Shown: in pieces, positions 7,932 through 16,994 of the stretch
Layout of the letters: each line of letters opens with the position of its first letter
How positions within the stretch are numbered: the stretch's first letter is position 1
From: CATQHP01 sp965214915
Lineage (GTDB): Bacteria; Acidobacteriota; Terriglobia; Bryobacterales; UBA6623
Assembly (NCBI GenBank): GCA_965214915.1
Contig: CBDCCP010000001.1
Location: 186,001 to 250,000, forward strand
Direction: 5' to 3'
DNA length: 64,000 nt
Notes under the pieces: generated by a model
Told to the model about the DNA's origin: nothing
The model's database searches: none
The model's input: the letters and a program-made list of their open reading frames with translations, nothing else
Position numbers and translations under genes: made by a program

Positions 7932-9710
7932 TCAGGAGAATTTCCACTCGGCCGACGGTTTGGTCGAACCGGCGCGGCGCAGCGCGGCCCAGCGGCAATC
8001 GACCCGCCCGGAAAGCCTGCCGAACCCCACGGCGAAGTAGGTGAGCCACTGCCGGCTTGAAAACGAAACGTCCACGCGGCGCCACCTGCCGTCGGCGGGA
8101 ATGCCGATTTCCTTTTTGCCGGCGCCGCGCATCTTTTCCGCCGTTCCCCAGCGAACCTCCGCCGGCGAGCCGTCCGTCGAGCGCAGCTCCAACGTCAGCG
8201 TCATCTCCCCGCCCTCGGTTACATAGGGGACGACAACTTCCTGCGCCCGGCGCCCGCGGCCGCTCCATTCCATCTTGAGCATTCCGTCCGCCTTCGACAA
8301 CAGACCGTTGTTCGCGTACCAGCCGTCGACCATCGTGCGGTATGCGTACTCGGCCGGCAGCGGGTCTTCCGGCGTTCTGCCCTGGTCGTTGCTCGTCTCG
8401 ATCCATTCGTCGAGCGCAGCGGTCAACTCGGCGAGTTTTTCCGCATGTTGCGGATCCTCGGCGAGGTTGTCGATTTCATGGGGATCGCTTTCCAGATCGA
8501 ACAGCTCGAACTCCGGCCGCCGCTCGGCCATCCATTGCGCGGGAGCGCCCGCGAGCTTGCCTGCCGCGTGCAACTGACGCATCGCCTGCAGCGCGGGGTA
8601 ACTCGTGTCCTTGTAGTGATTTCTCTGGCTGTACGGGCGCTCCGGCATGAAATTGCGGATCAGCTTCCAGCGCTTCGTGCGCACCGCACGGATGCGGTCG
8701 ACCGTCTCGTCGCAGCGGTCGCGCGCGGAAAATGCGTAGCGGGGTTCGGGTTCGGCGTCGGGTCCGATGCATACCCTGCCCTGCATGTTCGCCGGAGGAT
8801 CGATGCCGGCCAGCTTCAGCGATGTCGCCGCGATGTCGATGTGCTGCATCAACCGCTCATCGACCGAGCCCGGCAGGAAGTCGTCAGGCCGGAATTTTTC
8901 GGGAATGCGCACGATCAGCGGAATCAGAATGCCCTGCTCGTAGAGCCATTGCTTGCCGCGGTGCAGCGCCTGACCGTGATCGCCGAAAAAGAAAACGATC
9001 GTATCGTCGTAAACCCCCTCGTCTTTCAGCCGCTGGATTACCTTGCCGACTTTCACATCGAGGTGCTGGGCGGTATCGAGATAAAGCGCGATGTCGTCGC
9101 GCACGACCGGATGGTCGGGATAGTACGGGGCAAGCTCGATGTCGTCGGGGTTGACGGGCGATTCCTCGAACCGCTTGAAGGCGCGGTGCGTTTCCGGAAA
9201 ATTGACCTGCGCATAGAAAGGCTGACCCGCGGCGCGCTCGCTCCAATCCTCGCCGTCGAACGCCGGGTAGTCGAAACGGTAGTTGAAATCGGTCTTGCCG
9301 CCGGCCGTGAGCCCCGGCGCGGGGGTTTTGGAGTTCGACGTATGGTAACCGGCCCGGCGGAAATAATGCGTATGAGTATGCACCCCCGCGGGCAGCTTGT
9401 AGTCGTCATCGCGGTGGCTGCGGTGGTTGTGTCCGCCGACGGACGTTTGGAACATCCCCACCATCAGCGCCGAGCGCGCCGCCGAGCAAACCGGCGCGGT
9501 GCAGATGCAGTTCGTATAGCGCACGCCTTCCTGCGCCAGACGGTCGAGGTTGGGCGTCTTGACGAGCTTGTTCCCATAGCAGCCGAGGTCGGGCGAGAAG
9601 TCTTCCGCAAAAATCCACAGGATGTTGGGCTTGGCCTTCGCGCCGCCGCAGCCGGCCGCGGCCAAGCCGGCGGTTGCGCCCGAGGTTCGCAGGAAATCGC
9701 GTCGATTCAT
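7932..9710 (-). CDS. Tat-exported type I sulfatase (heparan N-sulfatase-like)
   Basis: The 592-residue protein has a Tat lipoprotein-type leader (NRRDFLRTSGATAGLAAAGC). The sulfatase fold starts at PNILWIFAEDFSPDLGCYG. The formylglycine motif is C-S-A-A-R at residues 75-79 (the C-x-A-x-R variant of C-x-P-x-R), so maturation by a formylglycine-generating enzyme is expected; none is in the window. The second metal-site motif is FFFGDHGQALHRGKQWLYE. About 110 C-terminal residues form an extra beta-rich region after the sulfatase domain. It probably desulfates glycans. ATG 9710 is chosen because the 70 extra upstream residues lack character and precede a perfect Tat motif. TACAAT lies 7 nt upstream of this ATG. 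Confidence 0.9.
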   Translation of the reverse strand: MNRRDFLRTSGATAGLAAAGCGGAKAKPNILWIFAEDFSPDLGCYGNKLVKTPNLDRLAQEGVRYTNCICTAPVCSAARSALMVGMFQTSVGGHNHRSHRDDDYKLPAGVHTHTHYFRRAGYHTSNSKTPAPGLTAGGKTDFNYRFDYPAFDGEDWSERAAGQPFYAQVNFPETHRAFKRFEESPVNPDDIELAPYYPDHPVVRDDIALYLDTAQHLDVKVGKVIQRLKDEGVYDDTIVFFFGDHGQALHRGKQWLYEQGILIPLIVRIPEKFRPDDFLPGSVDERLMQHIDIAATSLKLAGIDPPANMQGRVCIGPDAEPEPRYAFSARDRCDETVDRIRAVRTKRWKLIRNFMPERPYSQRNHYKDTSYPALQAMRQLHAAGKLAGAPAQWMAERRPEFELFDLESDPHEIDNLAEDPQHAEKLAELTAALDEWIETSNDQGRTPEDPLPAEYAYRTMVDGWYANNGLLSKADGMLKMEWSGRGRRAQEVVVPYVTEGGEMTLTLELRSTDGSPAEVRWGTAEKMRGAGKKEIGIPADGRWRRVDVSFSSRQWLTYFAVGFGRLSGRVDCRWAALRRAGSTKPSAEWKFS

Positions 9711-9717
9711 AGCGCTT

Positions 9718-9723
9718 ATTGTA
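9718..9723 (-). promoter_or_regulatory. Putative -10 hexamer (TACAAT) 7 nt upstream of the sulfatase start codon
   Basis: On the minus strand TACAAT is followed by AAGCGCT and the ATG at 9710. There is no Shine-Dalgarno match in the gap, consistent with a leaderless transcript. The 230 bp between this site and hicA hold no recognisable gene. Confidence 0.4.
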
Positions 9724-9942
9724 TCGGGCGGGGGCGGCAAGCATTCGACGCCGCCATCAAGCCGGTGGACGACGATTTTCCGCAGCGGACGCGGGCGGAA
9801 AAGCCGCCAACAACATCCGGAGGAGCATTTTACCCCGCGCTGTTCTCCATACCGCGGCGAAGCCGCCAGGCTCACGATCCATGACTGAAGCAAGGCCGCT
9901 GACGCGATCTCCCTGCGCACGCTTCAAAGAGGCTGCGCCGGT

Positions 9943-10180
9943 TCACAGGTCAAGCACATCCAGAAGCTCCTCGACGCTCATTTCGTGATGACGCGCAACG
10001 CTCTTCAAGATGCTCGACAACGTCTTCGTTTTGATTGGATTGTGCAAGGGGATCGCCTCATGGCGTTCGCCGTTGATCTGCGTCGTGACTCGTATGTGGG
10101 AACCGCGCTGACGCACGGCCGCATAGCCCAAACGCCGAAGCGATGCTTGCAATGCCGTTTATATTGCGCGGCAATTTCAC
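9943..10180 (-). pseudogene. hicA: HicA-type mRNA interferase toxin, reading frame broken
   Basis: The frame ending at 9943 gives a typical HicA body: LRRLGYAAVRQRGSHIRV with the catalytic His of GSH, then IPLHNPIK and SSILKSVARHHEMSVEELL. That frame is closed just upstream (TAA) and has only a TTG at 10152. The expected N terminus, VKLPRNING, is in another frame and starts with GTG at 10180, overlapping the hicB stop as GTGA. Moving between frames needs one base removed or two added near 10150-10156; the family spacing between PR and LGY fits two missing bases better. So this is a frameshifted (inactive) toxin or a sequence error. HicA normally cleaves mRNA as a monomeric dsRBD-fold ribonuclease. 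Confidence 0.75.
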
Positions 10181-10404
10181 GCCGCCAATACCTCGTCGCG
10201 CACGAAGTGCAGACGGACCGGCTTGGGACACGGCATGGCGTCGTCGAAATAGCAGTCAACGGCTTCTTTGACGTTGCGGCGGATTTCTTCGAGCGAGTCG
10301 CCTTGGGTGTGGATACCGTAGCCCAATGCACTGGCAGAGTATCCGCCGTCTATCTCGTCCTCGCTGACTTCAAAGATAATTTCGGTCACGATGTCTTCCG
10401 TCAC
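10177..10404 (-). CDS. hicB: HicB-like antitoxin
   Basis: The small acidic protein (75 residues from GTG 10404) has the partial RNase H-like HicB fold: EIIFEVSEDEIDGGYSASA, then THTQGDSLEEI-type pattern (GIHTQGDSLEEIRRNVKEA) and a C-terminal strand PVRLHFVRDEVLAA. HicB neutralises HicA and usually represses the operon. The start is uncertain; GTG 10419 is also in frame but would lie against the putative -10. The stop overlaps the GTG of hicA by 4 nt, the usual coupled arrangement. A TATATA hexamer (10422-10427) and an 11-bp palindrome GAGACTGTCTC (10440-10450) lie just upstream and could be promoter and operator. Confidence 0.75.
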   Translation of the reverse strand: MTEDIVTEIIFEVSEDEIDGGYSASALGYGIHTQGDSLEEIRRNVKEAVDCYFDDAMPCPKPVRLHFVRDEVLAA

Positions 10405-10421
10405 TGTTCGCCGACGCACAG

Positions 10422-10450
10422 TATATACGATCTTCGCTGGAGACTGTCTC
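10422..10450 (-). promoter_or_regulatory. Possible hicBA promoter and palindromic operator
   Basis: Read on the minus strand, GAGACA is separated by 17 nt from TATATA (10422-10427), and the GAGACA overlaps the perfect palindrome GAGACTGTCTC (10440-10450). HicB-type antitoxins commonly bind palindromes overlapping their promoter, but this is inference from position only. Confidence 0.3.
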
Positions 10451-10481
10451 AAGCCGCCCGACTCGCGACCCGTGACTCGCG

Positions 10482-11372
10482 TCAGCGCACTTCGAACGAG
10501 CGGCGCTCGGTAAACGCGGCTTGACCGATGTTGTCGCGGATATTCAGCACGACCGTGTAGCGCCCGAGCGGGATCGTCTTTTCGAGATCGAGGCGGAACT
10601 TCGCGGGCAGCCACAGGCGCGGGTAGAACGGACTGCCCGTTTCGCCGCGGGAATCGAACTTGAAGAGAGTCTCGCCCTCGTCGTCGATCACGCGCATGTC
10701 GGACTCGACATCGAAGGTATTGTCTTCGCGAGTCTTGTAGCCCGTGATGTAGAACTCCGCCCAAATTTCCTCGCCCGCGCGGTAAAGCGGCTCGTCGAGC
10801 TTGGCGCCGCCTGCCGCTTTCGCAAAGCCGAAATTGCGAATCGCGAGACGGTCGGACGTTTCCACGCGGCTGCCGTCCACGACAACCGGCACGGACGCCC
10901 GAACCGCCGACCCCGCGAGACGGTCCCTGACCTCGATCTCGATCTTGTACGTCCCTCCGCCGGCGTGCGCGGGAATCTCCGGCGAATAGCGGACAACCGG
11001 CATCCAGTCTTCGTCTTGCGGGGCGAGCTCGGTATCGAATCTGCCGCCTTCGGCGCCGTAGATGCGCTTGCCGTCGGGGTCGAGCGCTTCCAGCCGATAC
11101 TCCAGATCGACGCGGTAATCGCTGCTGACCCGGTAGCCCTTGATCTGGAAGTACAGATGGACCGTCTCGCCCGGAAAGTAGCGGCTGTCGGCGGGTATCG
11201 CGTACCCGTCCCGGCTGTCGAGCAAGTCGAGGTTTACGAGCTCGAGGCCGGAAGCAGCCGCGCTTGCGGTCTCGTCGGCGTGAATCCAGGGCGGCAAAGT
11301 CAACGCCGCAAACATAGCGGCCGCGAAAAAACTAAGCCGCCTGCCTGCGTTCCCCGGCTTCCTTGAGCACAA
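10482..11372 (-). CDS. Exported protein with two repeated beta-sandwich units, unknown function
   Basis: The mature protein of about 270 residues is built of two related halves. Each half has a strand pair of the kind ETVHLYFQIKGYRVSSDYRV / EEIWAEFYITGYKTREDNTF, a LDPDGKRIYG / IDDEGETLFKF turn and a closing GTYKIEIEVRDRLAGSAVRA / GRYTVVLNIRDNIGQAAFTE. This suggests tandem Ig- or macroglobulin-like beta sandwiches. The start is uncertain: TTG 11372 gives a normal signal peptide (basic RKPGNAGRR region, hydrophobic LSFFAAAMFAALTLPPW, cleavage near IHA), while ATG 11315 would lack any positive n-region. With the TTG start it overlaps the end of thiI by 41 nt on the same strand. No catalytic motif was seen. 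Confidence 0.6.
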   Translation of the reverse strand: MCSRKPGNAGRRLSFFAAAMFAALTLPPWIHADETASAAASGLELVNLDLLDSRDGYAIPADSRYFPGETVHLYFQIKGYRVSSDYRVDLEYRLEALDPDGKRIYGAEGGRFDTELAPQDEDWMPVVRYSPEIPAHAGGGTYKIEIEVRDRLAGSAVRASVPVVVDGSRVETSDRLAIRNFGFAKAAGGAKLDEPLYRAGEEIWAEFYITGYKTREDNTFDVESDMRVIDDEGETLFKFDSRGETGSPFYPRLWLPAKFRLDLEKTIPLGRYTVVLNIRDNIGQAAFTERRSFEVR

Positions 11373-12558
11373 CCTTGCCGTGCGCGTACTCATAGATTTC
11401 ACGGACAGTCGAATCCGTTCCCAGCTTAACAAGGGCCTCGATATCGAGATGCGCCTCGGCGGCGTCGAGTTTCTCGATCGAAGCGAAGATTTCCGGGCTG
11501 CGCGGCTGATACATCGGGCAGCAATCGCTGAAAGGCTCGATCGAAATGTCGTAGGCGCCGATCTGCCGCGCCAGAGCCACGATTTCTTCCTTGTCGGCTC
11601 CGCAGAGCGGTCGATAGAGCGGCAGCGCGGCGGCGGCTCCGACGGCATTCATGTTGGCGAGAGTCTGGGAGGCGACCTGCCCGATGCTGTCGCCCGTAAC
11701 GAGCCCGCGCGCCCGATGCCGCCGCGCCAGCCGCTCGGCGATACGGATCATCATGCGCCGGTAGATCAAGATGCGGAAGCTCTGCGGAGCTTTGGCCACG
11801 ATCTCGCGTTGAATGCGGTCGAACGGAACCAGATAGAGCTTCGAAGCGCCTTGATAAACCGTGAGCCGCCGCACCAGCGCCCGAACGACCGGCTCGCTTT
11901 CTTCGCCGGGCGCGGCCGGACGGCCGTGAAAGTGAACGAACCCCAGCCGCACGCCGCGCCGAATGATTTTGTACGCGGCGACGGGCGAGTCGATGCCTCC
12001 TGACAGCAGACAAAGCAGGCGTCCGCTGGAGTTCGGCGGCAGGCCGCCGACGCCGCGCACTTTGCGGGCGTAGAGCGCCGCCCGATGGCGCGTAACCTCG
12101 ATGAAACAGGTGCGGTCGGGGTTTTTCAGATCGACGCGGACATCCTGCCCGAGCCGCCGCGCCTGTTGGGCGATGGCCGCGCCGATGCGGCGCTCGATCT
12201 CCAGGGAACGTAAAGGGAAATGCTTGTTCGCGCGCTTGGCGCGAACCGCAAACGACCGGAACCCGCCGTCGGCCATCAACTCCAGAGCCGCTCGCTCGAC
12301 CGCTTCGACCGACAAATCGACGGCTCGGCCCAGGCCGATGTTGGCGATTCCGGGGACCAGGGCAAGCCGCCGCAGCGCTTCTTCAGCGGCGGCGTCGCTC
12401 TGGAGAAAGACCAGAATCCGCTGATCCTCGCGGACAAGCGGCTCTTTTGCAATCCCTTGCAGGGCGCGCTTGACGGCAGCGCACAAATTGCGGACAAAAA
12501 AGCTGCGATTGCAGCCTTTCAGCCAGATCTCCCCGAAATGAATCAGCAAAACCCGCAC
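11332..12558 (-). CDS. thiI: tRNA 4-thiouridine synthetase ThiI (no rhodanese domain)
   Basis: The 408-residue enzyme adenylates U8 of tRNA for sulfur transfer (s4U) and can supply sulfur for thiazole synthesis. The order is an N-terminal ferredoxin-like region, a THUMP domain (about residues 60-170) and a PP-loop ATPase domain with SGGIDSPVAAY. A C-terminal SDCCPMYQPRSPE segment follows, and the protein ends without a rhodanese domain, like the Bacillus form, so the sulfur donor must be separate. GTG 12558 is chosen: it is preceded by AGGG at suitable distance and matches the family start VRVLLIHFGEIWLKG, whereas the upstream extension runs into the divergent gene. The catalytic Cys assignment is uncertain. 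thiE is about 33 kb away. Confidence 0.9.
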   Translation of the reverse strand: MRVLLIHFGEIWLKGCNRSFFVRNLCAAVKRALQGIAKEPLVREDQRILVFLQSDAAAEEALRRLALVPGIANIGLGRAVDLSVEAVERAALELMADGGFRSFAVRAKRANKHFPLRSLEIERRIGAAIAQQARRLGQDVRVDLKNPDRTCFIEVTRHRAALYARKVRGVGGLPPNSSGRLLCLLSGGIDSPVAAYKIIRRGVRLGFVHFHGRPAAPGEESEPVVRALVRRLTVYQGASKLYLVPFDRIQREIVAKAPQSFRILIYRRMMIRIAERLARRHRARGLVTGDSIGQVASQTLANMNAVGAAAALPLYRPLCGADKEEIVALARQIGAYDISIEPFSDCCPMYQPRSPEIFASIEKLDAAEAHLDIEALVKLGTDSTVREIYEYAHGKVVLKEAGERRQAA

Positions 12559-12619
12559 GCGCTGCCCTGGACCGATTATAGGCGCCGCCCGGCGGGCAGG
12601 GTAAAATGGCGGGTTCCGG

Positions 12620-13489
12620 ATGAAACTCTGCACGTTCGAGCACGCCGGCGTATGCGCAGCCGGCATCGTCAGCGAAGACCGCATCCTGCCGCTCAGTTCT
12701 GTCAACAGGAAACGCGGCGCCAACTTTCCCACCGAGATGCTCGCTTTGATCGAGTCGGGCCAGGTCGAGGCGCTGAAGCGACTCGCGGCCGGCATCGAGG
12801 CCGAGATCCCGATCGCCGAGGTCCGTTTGCGCATTCCCTATGACAACCCCGGCAAGGTCTGGTGCATCGGTCTCAACTACCGCTCCCACGCCGAAGACCT
12901 GAACGAAAGGCAGCCGGAAGAGCCGGGCAGCTTCATGAAGCCGCGCTCTTGTTTTTTCGAGCCGGGAGGCGCGATTGAGTTGCCGCCCGAGGAACTCACC
13001 CGCGAAGTCGATGCCGAAGGCGAGTTGGCCCTGGTGTTCGGCAAGCGCTGCCGCGATGTGCCCATCGACCGCGCCGCGGACGTTCTGTTCGGCTACACGA
13101 CCGCCCTGGACATGACCGCTCTCGATATTCTGGCCAAGAATACGCGCTATCTCCAGCGCGCGAAGAGCTTCGACACGTTTTTCACCTTCGGCCCCGTCAT
13201 CGTCACCGCAGACGAAATCGACGACGTCGCCTCGCTGGAAGTCACGACCGTCCACAACGGCGAAGAGTTCTCGCGGGATTTCGTGCGCAACATGAGGCAC
13301 GGCCCCGCCAAACTGGTCGCCTTCCACTCCGAGGTCATGACCTTCGAGCCGGGAGACATTCTATCTACCGGCTGCCCGAAGGGCGCGAGGATCCAACCCG
13401 GCGATGCCGTGGAGGCGCGGATAGCAGGCGTGGGGCGGCTGCAGGCGTCCGTAAGCCGACGCAAAAAAGTTCCCTGGACGGAGGATTAG
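12620..13489 (+). CDS. Fumarylacetoacetate hydrolase (FAH) family protein
   Basis: The 289-residue enzyme belongs to the FAH family of metal-dependent C-C hydrolases, isomerases and oxaloacetate decarboxylases. The catalytic domain starts at WCIGLNYRSHAEDL (about residue 81). Metal ligands are the ExE pair E133/E135 (DAEGELALVF) and D164 (YTTALDM), and the family ending MTFEPGDILSTGCPKG is present. The exact substrate cannot be told from sequence. The ATG lies 12 nt after a TAAAAT hexamer (12602-12607) with no clear Shine-Dalgarno site. It is divergent from thiI. Confidence 0.88.
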   Translation: MKLCTFEHAGVCAAGIVSEDRILPLSSVNRKRGANFPTEMLALIESGQVEALKRLAAGIEAEIPIAEVRLRIPYDNPGKVWCIGLNYRSHAEDLNERQPEEPGSFMKPRSCFFEPGGAIELPPEELTREVDAEGELALVFGKRCRDVPIDRAADVLFGYTTALDMTALDILAKNTRYLQRAKSFDTFFTFGPVIVTADEIDDVASLEVTTVHNGEEFSRDFVRNMRHGPAKLVAFHSEVMTFEPGDILSTGCPKGARIQPGDAVEARIAGVGRLQASVSRRKKVPWTED

Positions 13490-13570
13490 CAGCAGTCCGT
13501 GCTGAAAGTCTCGTGGGCGGCGCGGCAGGCTCCTGCGGTGTTTTGCCCGCCCGCGGCCGCGCCTCGTCCC

Positions 13571-13601
13571 TGTAGGGGCGGGTTTCAAACCCGCCCCTAC
13601 A
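13571..13601. repeat. Perfect 15-bp inverted repeat (GGGGCGGGTTT hairpin element)
   Basis: Arms TGTAGGGGCGGGTTT and AAACCCGCCCCTACA are separated by a single C. It lies in the gap between two convergent genes (FAH family and DUF1080). The same sequence type is a widely dispersed palindromic repeat in many bacterial genomes, so this is probably a mobile or REP-like element rather than a terminator; no T-tract follows on either strand. Confidence 0.8.
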
Positions 13602-13626
13602 TCGCTGCTAGGGCAGTCCTTCGATC

Positions 13627-14274
13627 TCATCGCGATCGACTCAAGGGGCGGACGCTGACTTCCTTGAACCGGACGGTGGAATTCTTATCGTGATTCTGCA
13701 GGCCGATGTAGCCTTCGTCGGGCCGCGGGCCGCGCCGCGGTTCGAACCACTTGGTTCTCGCCGGCGCCTCGCTGCCGCCGTCGAACTCGTTCACTTGCTT
13801 GCCGTTGACCGTTACGCGCGTGATTTGCCCGTCGAGGACGATCTCCATTGTGTTCCAGCCGTCGGCGCCGGCGGGAAATTCCTCGGCAGGCGAGAGCGAG
13901 TAGATCGAGCCCGTGCGATGGAATTCGTCGCCGGAGTCCTGAATCTGGACCTCGTATCCGCGATGCACGGCGAACCAGGGGTCGTTCGGCTTTTCAGGGA
14001 TGCGGATGAAGACCCCGGCGTTGGCCTGCGGACTCTCGGGCCTGTAAACGATGCGCACGACCGCGTTGCCGATTTTCCTGCCGTCGTAAGCAAGCAGCCC
14101 CATGCCGCCTGCTGTTTTGAGAGCGCCGTCTTCAACGACGAACTCGCCGGGGCCGGTATGCCTCCAACCGGTCGTATCGACGCCGTTGAAGAGTTGCTCG
14201 CGTTCCGGTTCGGGCGGAGCGCAAGCGAAAAACAGCAGGAACGCGGCCGCGGTCACGGGGAGTTTCATAGCCAT
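13627..14274 (-). CDS. DUF1080 (3-keto-disaccharide hydrolase-like) lipoprotein
   Basis: The 215-residue protein has a lipoprotein signal (AAAFLLFFAC) and one DUF1080 domain, a concanavalin-like beta sandwich. Landmarks are LFNGVDTTGWRH, VRIVYRPESPQANAGVFIRI, the GYEVQIQDSG strand and the ending GYIGLQNHDKNSTVRFKEVSV. The family includes enzymes hydrolysing 3-keto-glucosides, so a role in saccharide breakdown is likely but not proven here. ATG 14274 is preferred over ATG 14268. A TATCCT hexamer ends 3 nt upstream of it. The gene follows the GT21 gene by 29 nt on the same strand, and a 632-codon ORF over this region is only a fortuitous upstream extension. Confidence 0.85.
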   Translation of the reverse strand: MAMKLPVTAAAFLLFFACAPPEPEREQLFNGVDTTGWRHTGPGEFVVEDGALKTAGGMGLLAYDGRKIGNAVVRIVYRPESPQANAGVFIRIPEKPNDPWFAVHRGYEVQIQDSGDEFHRTGSIYSLSPAEEFPAGADGWNTMEIVLDGQITRVTVNGKQVNEFDGGSEAPARTKWFEPRRGPRPDEGYIGLQNHDKNSTVRFKEVSVRPLSRSR

Positions 14275-14303
14275 AACAGGATAGTCGAATCGCGGGCCGA
14301 CCG

Positions 14304-15449
14304 CTACGGAGGGCGGCGCAGCTTTCCGTCGGCGGTCAAACGGAACCGGCGGCCGCGCCACACGATCGTGTTGCCGAAGAATGCCCCGAACCAGGCGAGC
14401 AGCCCGATGACATCCTGCAACGGGACCAACCAGAAATAGCGCAGCGTCAGACGGTCGCCGAGAACCGCGCCGCCCACCGCAAGCAGCGCGGCCAAGCGCA
14501 AGAGGGCGCAGACTCCCAGCAGCCATACGCTCCATTGGGCGCCGCCGGACAGCGGAACGGCGAGCAGAGCCCAGGGCAGCGGATTCATGAAAATCTGCCC
14601 GACATAGCCCAGCGGCCGCGAGCGGCGCGTCGAGCGGTTCCAGCGCAGGCGGTGACGGAAGCTCGCCGCGAAGCGGTCGGCGCCGATGCGGTGCTCCACC
14701 ACGTTCCGCGCCAGCCGCACCTCGAAGCCCGCCGCGCGCGCCCGTTGCCCCAGGACAAAATCCTCGGCCAGATATTCCTGAACGGATTCGAATCCTCCGG
14801 CGGCCTCGAGGCAATCGCGCGAAATCGCCATCGTGGGGCCGACGGCGAAATCCATCGGCGCCAGCATTTCCGCCAGCAGCGCGCCGCCCCAGAACTCGCT
14901 GTTCATGCCCAGGGCCTCCAGCAGCGACCAGAAGCTCGGCCCCGGCGCCGCGCGGTAGGGGCAGGTCACGACCCCCGTCTTCGCGCCGGAAAATTCGGAG
15001 GCGATGCCGTCGAGGCAGTCCGCGTCCGCCCGGATGTCGCTGTCGCTGACGACCAGCAAGTCGTGCCGCGCCGCCGCGGCCATCGCCTGTAGCGCAAAGA
15101 CTTTCGCATTCGGACACGGAGGCTCGCCGGTCGCCAGAATTTTCACGGGAACGCGCGGATACTGCCGACTCAACTTCCGCGCAACCCTCAGGGCGGGGTC
15201 GCCGTCCTCGCGCGCCGCGAACAGAAGCTCGTAGCGCGGGTAGTCGAGCTCGAAGAACGAGCGGAGGTTTCGCTCGAGTTCGGGTTCGTCTCCGGCAACG
15301 GGTTTGAGCACGCTGATTGCGGGCCGGGCCGGGCCGCCGGCGGCCGGCGGCGGTTTCCGCAAGCGGAAGCGAACGGCCGCAAAAACCGTCAACAGGCAAA
15401 CGATGCAGCCGCCCAGGACGATGCCGGCGGCGAGGAACGCCGGAGTCAA
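14304..15449 (-). CDS. GT21-type (ceramide glucosyltransferase / HpnI-like) glycosyltransferase
   Basis: The 381-residue protein has an N-terminal membrane helix (residues 5-27), a GT-A domain and C-terminal hydrophobic segments. It shows the GT21 pattern: SVLKPVAGDEPELERNLRSFFELDYP, donor-binding DSD in VVSDSDIR, acid EDFVLGQ and the RHRLRWNRSTRRSR product motif. Relatives add glucose to ceramide or GlcNAc to bacteriohopanetetrol (HpnI); in this lineage a hopanoid or sphingolipid acceptor is plausible, but neither is shown. It starts with TTG 15449, only 5 nt after the ABC ATPase stop, so it is the downstream gene of the ubiD operon. Confidence 0.85.
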   Translation of the reverse strand: MTPAFLAAGIVLGGCIVCLLTVFAAVRFRLRKPPPAAGGPARPAISVLKPVAGDEPELERNLRSFFELDYPRYELLFAAREDGDPALRVARKLSRQYPRVPVKILATGEPPCPNAKVFALQAMAAAARHDLLVVSDSDIRADADCLDGIASEFSGAKTGVVTCPYRAAPGPSFWSLLEALGMNSEFWGGALLAEMLAPMDFAVGPTMAISRDCLEAAGGFESVQEYLAEDFVLGQRARAAGFEVRLARNVVEHRIGADRFAASFRHRLRWNRSTRRSRPLGYVGQIFMNPLPWALLAVPLSGGAQWSVWLLGVCALLRLAALLAVGGAVLGDRLTLRYFWLVPLQDVIGLLAWFGAFFGNTIVWRGRRFRLTADGKLRRPP

Positions 15450-15454
15450 GAGAT

Positions 15455-16195
<741 letters not shown>

Positions 16196-16238
16196 AAACC
16201 CTTATTCTCTCTTATGGGCGAGCGCCGGAGCCGCGTAG

Positions 16239-16985
16239 TTACTCTACGGGCGCCGCGAGCAGCAGCAGGACGGCGCCGCGGGCGGGCGTATCTCCCGGCG
16301 AGACCGCGATTTCCGCGGCGACGGCATCCCGAGGGGCGCGCAGAACGAACGTATCCGCGAGAGACTCGAGGCGTTCGAGCATGCGCCGGGCCTGGGCCAG
16401 GTTTCGGCTCTCCCGGCGAACCTCGGCGCCGGAGAGCCGGTCGACCGCCTCTCGAGCGGCCTCTGCCTCCAATCCGCGGGACTCCAACTCTTGCTTGCGC
16501 CGCTCGTATTCGACCCGCGCCAGCAGTCCCTCGTCGAACAACTCTTGCTTGCGCTCGAAATCCTGCAATGCGGCTCGATAATCCGCTTCCAGCCGGCGGA
16601 CCGCCTCCGCGCGAACCCCCAACTCGGCTTGCCGCACGGCCGCGGCCCGCGCTTCCGCCGCGGCGGCTTCCGCCTCCAGGCGCCGCAATTCCTCATTAGC
16701 GGCGGCGCGTTTCTCGACAATAGCCAAATCGCGCAGCACGAGCAGGGGCTGCCCTGCCCCGACTCGCTCGCCGGCCGCAACGGGGACTTCCAGAACCTGG
16801 GCCAGACGCGGGGTGCGGATAGCGATCGTTTCGCGGGCGACCGAGCGCGCGGGAGGCCGCATCCGCTCCGCGGGCGGCGTTTCCGCAGGCAGGGGAGCGG
16901 GCCGCCGCCGTCCAAGGGAAGACGGCACGGACAGCGCGGCAAGCGCCAAGCCGATCAGCATCAGGTTGGAAATGACCGCGCCCAA
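16239..16985 (-). CDS. Minimal membrane-fusion (HlyD/MacA-like) adaptor protein
   Basis: The 248-residue protein has an N-terminal membrane anchor (about 5-22), a proline-rich linker, a first half of a biotinyl-lipoyl domain (RTPRLAQVLEVPVAAGERVGAGQ), a long Ala/Glu/Arg-rich coiled-coil hairpin (about 90-205) and the closing half (VLRAPRDAVAAEIAVSPGD). It stops there, without the beta-barrel and membrane-proximal domains of full adaptors. The start is TTG 16985, preceded by GAGG with 7 nt spacing and 9 nt after the ubiD stop; ATG 16961 is an alternative. It lies before the ABC ATPase and may work with it. Domain assignment is from pattern, not alignment. Confidence 0.7.
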   Translation of the reverse strand: MGAVISNLMLIGLALAALSVPSSLGRRRPAPLPAETPPAERMRPPARSVARETIAIRTPRLAQVLEVPVAAGERVGAGQPLLVLRDLAIVEKRAAANEELRRLEAEAAAAEARAAAVRQAELGVRAEAVRRLEADYRAALQDFERKQELFDEGLLARVEYERRKQELESRGLEAEAAREAVDRLSGAEVRRESRNLAQARRMLERLESLADTFVLRAPRDAVAAEIAVSPGDTPARGAVLLLLAAPVE

Positions 16986-16994
16986 CTGCCTGCC

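Noticed and set aside
8445..9884. 479-codon plus-strand ORF
   Set aside because: Antisense to the sulfatase gene, whose active-site motifs fix the coding strand; composition is that of a mirror frame.
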